DNA of 34,428 nucleotides from an uncultured Bacteroidales bacterium (GCA_900317345.1 ONGK01000011.1:1-34428); one strand, 5' to 3'. Positions 1 to 7,536 are shown, counted from the stretch's first letter. Numbers and translations: made by a program. Notes: generated by a model not told the origin, from the sequence alone.

Positions 1-833
1 CCCCATTGCGGGTCGTTCTTATAATAGCCGCTGGTCTGGAAACCGCCGTCCCAGAAGGCAGGGTTCAGGCCGTTCTTCAGCTTGCCGTCGTTCGCCTCTT
101 TCTCGTACTGGGCGATGATGTCGGCATCCGAGATAGCATCGAGCAGACCGGAGCCATAGACGCCGATGGTGTTCTCCAGCTTGACCTCATAGCCCTCGCT
201 CTCAAGCAGTCCGTCGGGGTCGCGGTAGCCTTGGTTATACACATACACCGCTTCCTTGGGCATCTTCACCTCCGGGTAGCGCAACTCGTAGGTCTCGCCG
301 TCAGCGAACTTATTGCCGTGCTCATCGGTGGCAGTGAGCCATGTGACCTTAATCATGTCAGGGTTCAGCGGAGCCTTGAAAGGCTTAGCGCCGAATAGTT
401 GCGGCATACCGGCCAACCAGGGTACATAAGCCTGCGTAGCAGGGTTAATCACCACGAGCAGCGTACCGTTGCCTTGGTCTTTGGCGTTATACACACCTTC
501 CGGCACGGATGTGCCATGCGAATAGTTCGGGTGGCAGTGCTGGCAGGATGCGCGCACATAGACCGGACCCAAACCATGCTGACGGCCGGTCGTGTTGGTC
601 ACGAAATCTTTCTCTGCGATGTTATCGCCTTGAGCGAACATCGTTCCCAGCCCTGCTTCTTCCGTGGCAGGCGTAGGCTGACGGAAGGTCATGGATGACG
701 TGTTGGTCGTGGTGCCTAACTTACCGCCGGTGTAGTACCAGTCGGGCATGTCGGTGGATGGCTGTTCGCCACCGGAATTACAAGCGGCCAGCATTGCTGC
801 CGCCATCGCCATGAATAAAAATTGCTTCTTCAT
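1..833 (-). CDS. Di-heme oxidoreductase-like c-type cytochrome lipoprotein (3' end beyond window)
   Basis: The reading frame runs from ATG at 833 to the window edge, giving about 277 residues and no stop, so the C-terminal part is missing. The N-terminus is a lipoprotein signal (MKKQFLF... with lipobox LAAC, Cys18), so the mature protein should be anchored in the envelope. A c-type heme site CQHCH lies at residues 97-101. The surrounding sequence resembles the di-heme oxidoreductase family (PF06537, 'thiol oxidoreductase'), which carries two CxxCH sites and is usually about 450-500 residues; the second site would lie outside the window. It is the last visible gene of the porin-imelysin run, separated from imelysin by 68 bp made almost entirely of a 7-bp tandem repeat. 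The pairing of imelysin with this family suggests iron or heme-linked redox work in the periplasm, but that role is inferred. The family call comes from remembered sequence resemblance. Confidence 0.8.
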   Translation of the reverse strand, partial: MKKQFLFMAMAAAMLAACNSGGEQPSTDMPDWYYTGGKLGTTTNTSSMTFRQPTPATEEAGLGTMFAQGDNIAEKDFVTNTTGRQHGLGPVYVRASCQHCHPNYSHGTSVPEGVYNAKDQGNGTLLVVINPATQAYVPWLAGMPQLFGAKPFKAPLNPDMIKVTWLTATDEHGNKFADGETYELRYPEVKMPKEAVYVYNQGYRDPDGLLESEGYEVKLENTIGVYGSGLLDAISDADIIAQYEKEANDGKLKNGLNPAFWDGGFQTSGYYKNDPQW

Positions 834-838
834 ATACT

Positions 839-900
839 TTTGTCCTTTGTCCATTGTCCATTGTCCTTTGTCCATTGTCCATTGTCCTTTGTCCATTGCC
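839..900. repeat. Heptamer tandem repeat WTTGTCC, eight perfect units plus a partial
   Basis: Eight consecutive 7-bp units occupy 839-894 in the order T,T,A,A,T,A,A,T at the first base (each followed by TTGTCC), then a degenerate ninth unit at 895-900. Read on the gene strand the unit is GGACAAW. The array fills nearly the whole gap between the imelysin stop (902) and the start of the di-heme gene (833), ending 5 bp before its ATG, so the last units (AAGGACAAAAG) also occupy the ribosome-binding position. Unit-number changes would alter the spacing between the two genes in 7-bp steps. Confidence 0.9.
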
Positions 901-901
901 A

Positions 902-2074
902 TCATTTCGCCAACAGCGCCAGCACTTCCTCACTGAGCATCTCTTCGAGTTCCGACACGCGGTCGATAGCCTCTTTCACTTGTGGGTTACCCTTAGCTGT
1001 GTTCTCGAAGTCCTCGATAGCCTCGATGGCTTTGATGGCATCCTCGATAGCTTTGCGCACCTTGGCATCCAGAGCGGCATCCTGGCTATAGACGTAGTTC
1101 GACACCGAGTAATCGCCCGCCTGTGCACCGCAGTACGAATGCTGGATAGAGCGGATGTTATCTGCAAAATCGATGGTCGAGGTGCAACTGTAGGGGCTCT
1201 CGATATAATCGCGCTCTTCGGGGGTGGAGCTGATATAGGGGTTACCCATCTTCAGGTCTGCCACTTCTCCGGCGATGTCGGCACAACCGGCGACGATCTC
1301 TTCCGCCACTTCCTGATAAGTGAGATAGGTCGAACCGGGCTTGCCGGCGTTAATCATCTGCCAGCCATATTTGTCCTCGAAGGTATCCACTTCGCCTTCC
1401 TCCAGTATTTTCATCTTGGCATCACTCACTTCGCCTGCCCAGCAGTACTCCAGCAGGATAGCCTGTTGCGTCAAATCCTCCACAATACCAAGCAGATAGA
1501 CGGCTTCGGCATGGGTGAGGTTAGCGGCGTGCGGCTTGCCCGTACCTACAGCGCGGCCGTCCTTGATGATGGACTCAAACAGCAGGTATTCGCAGGCATG
1601 GAAACCCTTCAACGCGTAGCCGAGTTTCTCGCCCACGTATGCACCACCCTCTTCCTCGATGGCAGCCATCTGGACGGAGTCGTGCAGCAGCGCGTTCATC
1701 GCATTGAAGTCCAGCGGCCATGAGTCGATATGCGGGTCGATAGTATGCGCAGCAGCAGGTCCGAAAAGGAAGGCCTCGCTCTGCTCCCAGTGCTTACGCA
1801 TGAGGCGCCATGAAGCGTCTGCATCCTTGATGAGCGCAGCGTAGTCCTGACCGGCTTCTTGCGCCGTCAGGATAGCCTCGCATTGGCCTAACAGCGTTAT
1901 GCCTGCGTCAGCCATGGCGCGATAGGTGGTCACCACGGTGTTGTTCACATACGGCGCGGCAGCACGCTGCAACGCCGCTTCTTTGTCTGATTGAACATTC
2001 GTTCCTCCATTGTTGCATGCCATCATTCCCATGACGCATGCGGCACTCAGTGCCCATTTGTAAATCTTTCTCAT
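902..2074 (-). CDS. Imelysin-family (peptidase M75-like) lipoprotein
   Basis: A 390-residue protein with a lipoprotein signal (lipobox GMMAC, Cys20), then a mostly helical domain. The family GxHxxE signature is visible as GFHACE at residues 157-162, in the context LKGFHACEYLLFE typical of imelysin proteins (PF09375; relatives IrpA, EfeO M75 domain). Imelysin proteins are envelope proteins of iron uptake; most are thought to bind ligands rather than cleave peptides. The gene follows the porin after 66 bp and precedes the di-heme protein, all in one direction. The 66-bp gap has no visible terminator and holds an imperfect direct repeat (AGTAGAAAGTAAAAAG against AGTAGAAAGAAAAAT, gene strand). 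Iron specificity is inferred from the family; the family call itself is well supported by the motif and length. Confidence 0.88.
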   Translation of the reverse strand: MRKIYKWALSAACVMGMMACNNGGTNVQSDKEAALQRAAAPYVNNTVVTTYRAMADAGITLLGQCEAILTAQEAGQDYAALIKDADASWRLMRKHWEQSEAFLFGPAAAHTIDPHIDSWPLDFNAMNALLHDSVQMAAIEEEGGAYVGEKLGYALKGFHACEYLLFESIIKDGRAVGTGKPHAANLTHAEAVYLLGIVEDLTQQAILLEYCWAGEVSDAKMKILEEGEVDTFEDKYGWQMINAGKPGSTYLTYQEVAEEIVAGCADIAGEVADLKMGNPYISSTPEERDYIESPYSCTSTIDFADNIRSIQHSYCGAQAGDYSVSNYVYSQDAALDAKVRKAIEDAIKAIEAIEDFENTAKGNPQVKEAIDRVSELEEMLSEEVLALLAK

Positions 2075-2140
2075 AATTTCAACTATTTTGATTAATAATT
2101 TTTCTTTCTACTTTGAGCGCAGCGGTCTTTTTACTTTCTA

Positions 2141-3628
2141 CTACAACTGATAAAATCCTGCATATACGATACCCACGGCGAACTGGGGCTCGTCGTTGTA
2201 TAGCTTCCCGCGCGTACCGTCCGCGCGCGTTCCTTGTTTAAGAATGCCGTATGAGAACTCCGCCTTCACGCCTATCTGCTTGATGGGGAAATAGTTGATG
2301 CCCACCGCCGCACGGTGCCGTCCGCACCAGGCGTACATGTCGGTCGGTTTGTTATCGTACATAAACATCGAGTCGTAGTAATCATAGCGGCCGAAGACAT
2401 AGAAAGACTGCTTTTTCTCCACCAGTTTTCTATTCAGGCTGAAGAAATCGTAGCCCAACTCCAGACCTGCCGCCAGGGCATCGGATGCCACCCATTGCTT
2501 GGAGCTCACACTACCCTTCCGCATGGAGATGTTATATTGCGTTATCGCCGCTGCGTCGGATAGGTGGCCGTAGGTGAAGCTGCCGCGAACGATGACGCCG
2601 TAGTCCTTGTATGCGAAGTCGAACGAACCGATGCTCACCGTTCCTTTGACGTTCTTGTAGGCGCTGGCGTCGAGCTCGGCATTGCTCTTGCTGAGCGTGT
2701 TGCGGAACGAGTTGCCGCAGTAGCCGCTCAGGCTCAGGCGTAACCCCTTAACACCTGTATAGTCCACACGGGCTGCTCCGGCAAACACGTTCGCTATCTT
2801 AAACTCATACGGGCTTCCCGCACCGGGTTTGACCCAGTTCTTGCGGTTGAAGCGGTCGCTGTCCAGTCCGGGCAGGAACATAGCCTGATAGTGCCATCCG
2901 TTCTTGGTGCTGCCCATGAAGGTGAGCGCCACCTCGTGCCAAGTGCTGGGGATGATGGTGAACTCGCCCTCATTACGATAGACGCCGAAATACTCGGTGG
3001 ACTCATGGTGCGCGTTCAGCGCTCCTACAGGGATGACCTGCATACCGGCGCGGATGATGGCATAGCGGTTGAAGGCTTTCTGCAGCCAGAACTGCTCCAG
3101 CGCCACTTCGCCGCCGCGCTCTATCTCGCTCTCGTATTCGCCGCCCTCTTCTTCCTCTATCTCGATGGCGCTTTCCGTACCGCCGTGCTCGAACTCTATC
3201 TCCGTGCCCACGCTCCAGCCTTTGCCGAAGTCATAGCCCAGATAGATGACTACGTGCGGCAGGTCGAACTCGCCGTAATGGTCATTGGCGTATTTCTCGG
3301 GGTGCTGGCCGTAACGAAGGTAGTTATTGCTGAACCAGCAGTGCTTGGCGGTCACTTCGCCGTACCCGCCGATGATAAACCGTTTCTTGCCGGCATTGGC
3401 CTTGTCGTTGACCATCGGCTGAGCTTCCACGGAATCCCCTTTTGCCTGTAGCCTCGCACTTATACCATTTTTTAGGGATGCGCTGTCTTGCGCTGCTTTT
3501 TGCTCCAACCGCTCCACGCGCTGCATCAGGGCTTGCAAGTCCGCCGCGCTCACCTTTATACTATCGTTCGCGTGCGCACCCAACGCGCACATAATCAATA
3601 GGATAAAAAAGATTGTTTGTCTTTTCAT
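2141..3628 (-). CDS. Porin (phosphate-selective porin O/P-like), outer membrane
   Basis: The frame is open further upstream to 3673, but the ATG at 3628 is chosen because it begins a clean signal peptide (MKRQTIFFILLIMCALGAHA), has AAAGAG just upstream, and lies about 40 bp after a promoter. The product is 495 residues. After the signal comes a short coiled coil (ADLQALMQRVERLEQKAA), then a barrel-like region rich in alternating aromatic strands (YGEVTAKHCWF, FDLPHVVIYLGYDF, GTEIEFEH) ending in VYAGFYQL. An acidic stretch, EIEEEEGGEYESEIE, probably lies in a loop. Length and pattern fit the porin O/P superfamily. It heads the imelysin/di-heme gene run, so it may let the ligand of that system through the outer membrane. 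Substrate cannot be read from sequence. Confidence 0.8.
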   Translation of the reverse strand: MKRQTIFFILLIMCALGAHANDSIKVSAADLQALMQRVERLEQKAAQDSASLKNGISARLQAKGDSVEAQPMVNDKANAGKKRFIIGGYGEVTAKHCWFSNNYLRYGQHPEKYANDHYGEFDLPHVVIYLGYDFGKGWSVGTEIEFEHGGTESAIEIEEEEGGEYESEIERGGEVALEQFWLQKAFNRYAIIRAGMQVIPVGALNAHHESTEYFGVYRNEGEFTIIPSTWHEVALTFMGSTKNGWHYQAMFLPGLDSDRFNRKNWVKPGAGSPYEFKIANVFAGAARVDYTGVKGLRLSLSGYCGNSFRNTLSKSNAELDASAYKNVKGTVSIGSFDFAYKDYGVIVRGSFTYGHLSDAAAITQYNISMRKGSVSSKQWVASDALAAGLELGYDFFSLNRKLVEKKQSFYVFGRYDYYDSMFMYDNKPTDMYAWCGRHRAAVGINYFPIKQIGVKAEFSYGILKQGTRADGTRGKLYNDEPQFAVGIVYAGFYQL

Positions 3629-3670
3629 TCTCTTTATACCTTTCCCTTTTCGCTTTTCTTTTTGCAAATG

Positions 3671-3701
3671 CAAAGTTACTCTTTTTCCCCCAGCCCCGCA
3701 A
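3671..3701 (-). promoter_or_regulatory. Promoter for the porin operon (proximal)
   Basis: On the minus strand TTGC (3701-3698) is followed after exactly 19 bp by TAACTTTG (3678-3671), matching the Bacteroidetes -33/-7 promoter. Predicted start of transcription is near 3665, giving a leader of about 37 nt to the porin ATG. The spacer is G-rich at its upstream end, unlike the AT-rich spacers of the other promoters here. Confidence 0.7.
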
Positions 3702-3728
3702 TACCCAAATATTGTGATTTACAAACAG

Positions 3729-3754
3729 AAAAATCGCCCGTGTGAGCGATTTTT
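3729..3754. terminator. Rho-independent terminator, symmetric, between two promoters
   Basis: AAAAATCGC (3729-3737), an 8-nt loop and GCGATTTTT (3746-3754) form a perfect 9-bp stem with A and T tracts, so it can act in both directions. It sits between the upstream promoter at 3892-3922 and the porin promoter at 3671-3701, and would stop a transcript from the former before it reaches the porin. Confidence 0.7.
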
Positions 3755-3782
3755 CCTTGGGGTCCCCGATGTAACTCGTCGT

Positions 3783-3961
3783 TTTTTTTATGCCCTGACT
3801 AAAAAAAAACGTGCGTTTTATGTGCATAGTTTAATTACTAAATTTACAAATTTTCACTTAGGCCTTAACCCTTGAAAAACCTTTGCGGGTGCAAAGGTAC
3901 GATTTTTTTTTGATATGCGCAATATAGACGCACGTTTTTTTTTAGTCAGGGCATAAAAAAA
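3783..3961. repeat. 34-bp perfect inverted repeat enclosing a promoter (candidate inverton or miniature element)
   Basis: Arms 3783-3816 and 3928-3961 are exact reverse complements over 34 bp: T7, ATGCCCTGACT, A9, CGTGCGT on one side and the complement on the other. They are separated by 111 bp. The interval contains a minus-strand promoter (3892-3922) with its -33 box 5 bp from the right arm. No target-site duplication and no coding sequence was seen. The A-tract of the right arm is shared with the terminator at 3957-3986. Known invertible promoters of Bacteroides have this layout, but a miniature inverted-repeat element is equally possible. Confidence 0.85.
3892..3922 (-). promoter_or_regulatory. 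Promoter inside the inverted repeat
   Basis: Minus-strand TTGC (3922-3919), 19 bp, TACCTTTG (3899-3892). The match is complete and the spacer starts GCATATC followed by an A tract, like several other promoters of the window. Transcription would start near 3885 and run through the left arm into the terminator at 3729-3754, making an RNA of roughly 150 nt. No convincing small gene was found in that RNA. Confidence 0.7.
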
Positions 3962-3986
3962 CGCCGGCCGTGAGGTCGACGTTTTT
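3957..3986. terminator. Terminator after the 1001-residue secreted protein gene
   Basis: AAAAACGCCG (3957-3966) pairs with CGACGTTTTT (3977-3986), with one G-U type pair, around a 10-nt loop. Read on the minus strand it follows the stop codon of the gene ending at 4031 by about 45 bp and ends in a T7 tract. The stem is nearly symmetric, so it could also stop plus-strand transcripts. Confidence 0.7.
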
Positions 3987-4030
3987 GAGGTTTATTGCTC
4001 CTGCGGAGCGTGTATAACCTGCGGCGTGTA

Positions 4031-7000
4031 TTAACGTACTTCTACGCCTTGGGCGTTGTAGAGTTTGCCATCGCGAACGATGTAGAGCACGCCGTTGCGG
4101 AGGAGCTTCGCGGCTTTGGCGTTGGCGTTGGTGATTTCGATGCCTTCGGGACCGGGCTCGATGTAGGGTCTCAGTTCACCGCCGAAATCATCCATATTCG
4201 GATTCTCCGGGGTGTGGAGTACATTGTTCAAATCAATGAAGGCCTTGAGAAGCACAATATTATCAAATCCTCCGATAGCCCCCGCAGAAATATAATCATC
4301 CTCGTTGGTCCAACTGAGTGTCAGCGTACCATTGGTTAGAGAAGGAGAGTTACCAGCTCCCTTACCGATAGGGAAAGGATACTGATCATAAGCCGGTATG
4401 CTGCCTACTGCTATTACCTGGCCGCCATTGATGATGATTTCATCCATCGGAACGCCATAGTCTCCTTCCCAGTCATTACTACCGCCACCGATACCGGCAG
4501 CGCCTCGAGTTCCTGTTGCATACACAAGACCACCGTTGATAGTGATGGAGCCGCCACCGGTATTGTGGACCTCACCTCCGATGCCGGCTGCTCCGTCCCA
4601 TAGGCGATCACTACCTTTTGCAATGATGTTACCACCGTTGATGACGAGTGTACCGAAGTGGTACGCACCGATGCCCGGCATGGCAATGTTATTTTCTGCA
4701 CCTCCGTTCGCAATCAATGTGCCGGGGCCGTAGATAGTGAGTTTGTTGCCATGCGAGAGCAGGATGCCCATTCCGGCCGTGAGTGTATCGCCTTCATTGA
4801 GATACAGATCTACATCTCCGGAGATAATGATGCGGCTGTTGATGGTCACATTGCTATCGACCTCATAGATATTATCCTCCATCAGCTCGGTTTCGCTTGT
4901 CACTTTCACTTTGTTGCTGCTGATGGTGAAGGCAAGCGTGTCGGAACCGACGCATGCTCCGGCAGCCGCGAACGCCAGTTGATAATCGCCTTCGTCTATC
5001 AGGTTGGCTCTAGCCACCTCATTGCCCAGGCTATCTAAGATGCGCACGGTATAGTCTGTGTTTTCGGTCAGGGTGTTGTCCTTATCGTCCGTCACGCTAT
5101 AGCTGAGCTGTACCGCTTCGCCCGTATATAAATAGACCCTGCGCGCGTGCGACGTGGAACTCAACCAATAGATATTTTTATCGATAAGCTCTATCTGCTT
5201 GAACATCGGCGTTTCCGGCGCCTCTGTATAAGCGCGCTTATAGCCCGAAAGCGTACATACCTGCTCCGGGTTGCCGATTTGCGGATTGATATAGTAGCAA
5301 TCTGAGATAGAGCCGCGGTCTTCAATCAATCCCATCGGGTGCATGGATTTGATATTGGTGTAGGTGCCGTTCTCCAAGCAGTCCTGTATCCTTATCTGCG
5401 CATCTTCATCACACCAACCCACGATACCGCCGATATGCGCGCGCTTGGAAGAAACACCATTGATGGTGCCGGCAAAGATAGAATTCTTAACCGTTGTGGC
5501 GGATGTCTTGCCGTTACCGACAATACCGCCGGCATAATCACATTTCTGATTGATAGTGGCGGTAATGACGCAGCCGTCAATCGTGTTAGATACTATATCT
5601 CCTATTATTTCTCCGACTGCATATCCCACGAGACCCGACGTGTATTTACTTGCCGAATTGATAGTGCCGTCCACACGCAGGTTTTCGATTCTTGCGTATT
5701 GGATAAAATGGAACGGCGCCACCCCTCGATCGTCCTGAACGTCACCGGTGGAGGTACTGTTGATATTACAGGTCAAAGTATGGCCGTTTCCCTTGAACGC
5801 ACCTTGGAACGGATGCTCGCTCGTTCCCACCATCGTGCTTACCTCTATATCCGCTTCCAGACTAATGGAAGCATCATCGCGCCAATAGTCCTCGTGGTTC
5901 TTCTCGTCGGTAAATGCGCGCCATTCTTCAGCGCTTGTAATGCGATATGGGGAGCCGGGGGTGCCGCATCCGCCGAGTTTGTGCTTCACTTCAATAGCAT
6001 GGATATAGAATGCCGCATTGGCTGTGAACGTCAATGTGGTTGAATCGCAAGCGTCGTAATTCACCGTGCGTGTATCACCGTCCGTTTCGACCGGCAGCGT
6101 AAATTCGTCATACGTCTCTCCGGTATCCGTTTGGCAAATAAGCGTTGCGGGGTTATTAAATTGGCATAACGTGAGGGTAACGCTGGCATTGCCTCCTACT
6201 TCGATGGAGAGAGAACCATCGACGCCAATCAACCATCCGTGCTGATCATTATACCAATGACCGTTGGTGATCGTGATGAGCTCATGGTCCTCGGGATAGA
6301 AATAATCCTTGGTCAGGTCATACCGGAATGTAGCTAACGGCGCCGCCACTTCGATATCGGTGGCACGGGCATAAAGGGATATATTGACTGTCATTTCCGT
6401 ACCTTCAGCCACTTTCTTGGCGGTTTCATCCACAGAGGCAAACCATCCGCGGAAAGCCTTGCCGGCAGCCACCTTCACGTCGCTCTCTCCGTATTTATAG
6501 ACCAACGGCGAAGCACCCGGAATGGTATCGTTGGCAATAAGCGTGGTATCCGTGTCATAATAGCTGACCACTACGGACGGCACATATTCAGTTGCTTGCG
6601 CAAAGAAATAGGGCACACACACATAGCTTCCCCATTCAAATGTCAGCGTGGCTGAGAGCGTGTCGTTGTATGTCCAAGTGACATTTTGGTTATAATTGGG
6701 TTTTTTCTCTCCGCAGGCCTGATGATTGTCAATCTCGGCATACACATCGGAGCCTTTCTTAACGGTTATTTTGCCGTTGCTGAATTGGCACGAGCCGATA
6801 GTGAACTTCACCGGTCCATCCACCGGTACTTCAATCGTACCACCCTGTACACCGTGCTGATCACCGTTGTAGGTGGTTCCGAATACCGTAACGCCCGACG
6901 GGAGTTCGTGGCTGTTAGGTAAAATCACAGTAAAGGGGTCATCGCGGAATTCAATCTTAAAGTCCACGAATGAGCGTTCTGCCCACATAGTCGCTGCGCA

Positions 7001-7036
7001 TACCAGCGCTGCGGCAAATAATAAAATCTTTTTCAT
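4031..7036 (-). CDS. Large secreted repeat protein with GLUG/beta-helix regions and a sorting-type C-terminus
   Basis: A 1001-residue protein with a signal peptide (MKKILLFAAALVCAATMWA). Two related domains sit at roughly residues 20-150 and 230-355, sharing YN-DQHG and CQF(S/N)N motifs; between them is a segment resembling InlB-type repeats (AFRGWFASVDE...). Around 400-600 are GLUG-like strands (GLVGYA, GGIVGNG, GGIVGWC). About 740-920 is a glycine-rich right-handed beta-helix-like stretch (GPGTLIANGG, GAAGIGGGSND). The last residues, ending GKLYNAQGVEVR, resemble short C-terminal tails of exported Bacteroidales proteins, possibly a type IX secretion signal. No enzyme active site was recognised; surface adhesin or glycan binding is a guess. 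It has its own promoter (7078-7108) and terminator (3957-3986), so it is probably transcribed alone. Confidence 0.8.
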   Translation of the reverse strand: MKKILLFAAALVCAATMWAERSFVDFKIEFRDDPFTVILPNSHELPSGVTVFGTTYNGDQHGVQGGTIEVPVDGPVKFTIGSCQFSNGKITVKKGSDVYAEIDNHQACGEKKPNYNQNVTWTYNDTLSATLTFEWGSYVCVPYFFAQATEYVPSVVVSYYDTDTTLIANDTIPGASPLVYKYGESDVKVAAGKAFRGWFASVDETAKKVAEGTEMTVNISLYARATDIEVAAPLATFRYDLTKDYFYPEDHELITITNGHWYNDQHGWLIGVDGSLSIEVGGNASVTLTLCQFNNPATLICQTDTGETYDEFTLPVETDGDTRTVNYDACDSTTLTFTANAAFYIHAIEVKHKLGGCGTPGSPYRITSAEEWRAFTDEKNHEDYWRDDASISLEADIEVSTMVGTSEHPFQGAFKGNGHTLTCNINSTSTGDVQDDRGVAPFHFIQYARIENLRVDGTINSASKYTSGLVGYAVGEIIGDIVSNTIDGCVITATINQKCDYAGGIVGNGKTSATTVKNSIFAGTINGVSSKRAHIGGIVGWCDEDAQIRIQDCLENGTYTNIKSMHPMGLIEDRGSISDCYYINPQIGNPEQVCTLSGYKRAYTEAPETPMFKQIELIDKNIYWLSSTSHARRVYLYTGEAVQLSYSVTDDKDNTLTENTDYTVRILDSLGNEVARANLIDEGDYQLAFAAAGACVGSDTLAFTISSNKVKVTSETELMEDNIYEVDSNVTINSRIIISGDVDLYLNEGDTLTAGMGILLSHGNKLTIYGPGTLIANGGAENNIAMPGIGAYHFGTLVINGGNIIAKGSDRLWDGAAGIGGEVHNTGGGSITINGGLVYATGTRGAAGIGGGSNDWEGDYGVPMDEIIINGGQVIAVGSIPAYDQYPFPIGKGAGNSPSLTNGTLTLSWTNEDDYISAGAIGGFDNIVLLKAFIDLNNVLHTPENPNMDDFGGELRPYIEPGPEGIEITNANAKAAKLLRNGVLYIVRDGKLYNAQGVEVR

Positions 7037-7077
7037 TTGTAATATATGTTAATTATTGTGATCTCCAATTCCGACGA

Positions 7078-7108
7078 CAAAGGTACAACTTTTATTCGAG
7101 ATACGCAA
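7078..7108 (-). promoter_or_regulatory. Promoter of the 1001-residue secreted protein gene
   Basis: Minus-strand TTGC (7108-7105), 19 bp, TACCTTTG (7085-7078). Predicted start near 7072 leaves a leader of about 36 nt to the ATG at 7036. Confidence 0.75.
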
Positions 7109-7126
7109 TAAAAAAGTAAGATTTTT

Positions 7127-7170
7127 ACGCAAAGTCAAGAAAAAAGGGCGTTTTTTGACGCAAAGTCAAG
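7127..7170. repeat. 13-bp direct repeat upstream of the secreted protein promoter
   Basis: ACGCAAAGTCAAG occurs at 7127-7139 and again at 7158-7170, 31 bp apart, which is about three helical turns. Each copy is preceded by a T tract. The position, just upstream of the -33 box of the minus-strand promoter at 7078-7108, is that expected for an activator site; the binding protein is unknown. Confidence 0.5.
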
Positions 7171-7188
7171 TTTTGCCCTGCAAAAAAC

Positions 7189-7219
7189 TTGTGCATATCG
7201 AAAATTTGTTGTACTTCGG
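7189..7219 (+). promoter_or_regulatory. Decayed copy of the downstream promoter
   Basis: TTGT (7189-7192), 19 bp, TACTTCGG (7212-7219). Spacing is exact but the -7 box has TTCG in place of TTTG. The flanks TTTGCCCTGCAAAAAA and AAAATTTGTTGTAC also occur at the intact promoter 7537-7567, so this is a duplicated promoter region. No gene starts within about 350 bp downstream. Confidence 0.5.
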
Positions 7220-7343
7220 CACGCCCCTTCCCTTCGTTTGCATACAAACTCCGGGTGGGTTCCCTCCGAAGGTACGGTCGCGTTGTGCGGGATATATGCG
7301 GCGTGTTTAGTGTTTTTTTGATGCCCGCGGATACCCCGCTTCT

Positions 7344-7496
7344 GATTATAGCCGGCCTTCGCGTCAGCGTATATCAGTATAAGCCCTCTCGGAGGCGTAT
7401 TTTGGGGAATGGGTGCCCCAAAATCCGTTGAGCAGGGGGCGAATTACTCCGAAGGGCTTATACGCTATCCGCATGGTTCTAAGGCCGGCTATAATC
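7344..7496. repeat. 153-bp nested palindrome (candidate miniature element)
   Basis: Three nested inverted repeats share one centre: GATTATAGCCGGCCTT (7344-7359) with 7481-7496, GTATAAGCCCT (7377-7387) with 7453-7463, and ATTTTGGGG (7399-7407) with CCCCAAAAT (7416-7424). Arms are perfect; the segments between them have equal lengths on the two sides of the outer pair but have diverged. It lies wholly in the gap between the decayed and the intact promoter. No open frame or target duplication was seen. It would fold into a long hairpin as RNA. Confidence 0.8.
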
Positions 7497-7536
7497 GCAA
7501 AGTTACACTTTGCCCTGCAAAAAAACACATAAACAT

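Noticed and set aside
839-900. CRISPR array
   Set aside because: The units are 7 bp and contiguous, without spacers; no cas gene is present.
854-1723. Long plus-strand frame opposite the imelysin gene
   Set aside because: Antisense shadow; starts in the heptamer array, no promoter or ribosome-binding site, and the opposite frame has signal peptide and family motif.
3561-3827. Small minus-strand frame between the inverted repeat and the porin
   Set aside because: It runs through a repeat arm and a terminator hairpin into the porin start, and its composition (poly-Phe/Lys from T and A tracts) is not protein-like.
3783-3961. Insertion sequence ends
   Set aside because: The enclosed 111 bp cannot encode a transposase and no target duplication is visible; described as a repeat element instead.
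5339-6043. 234-codon plus-strand frame
   Set aside because: Shadow of the secreted repeat protein on the minus strand; no initiation signals.
7223-7343. Structured RNA or riboswitch upstream of the regulator
   Set aside because: Only a short hairpin (GTTTG, CATA, CAAAC at about 7236-7249) is visible; no known riboswitch core could be recognised and the promoter lies downstream of it.
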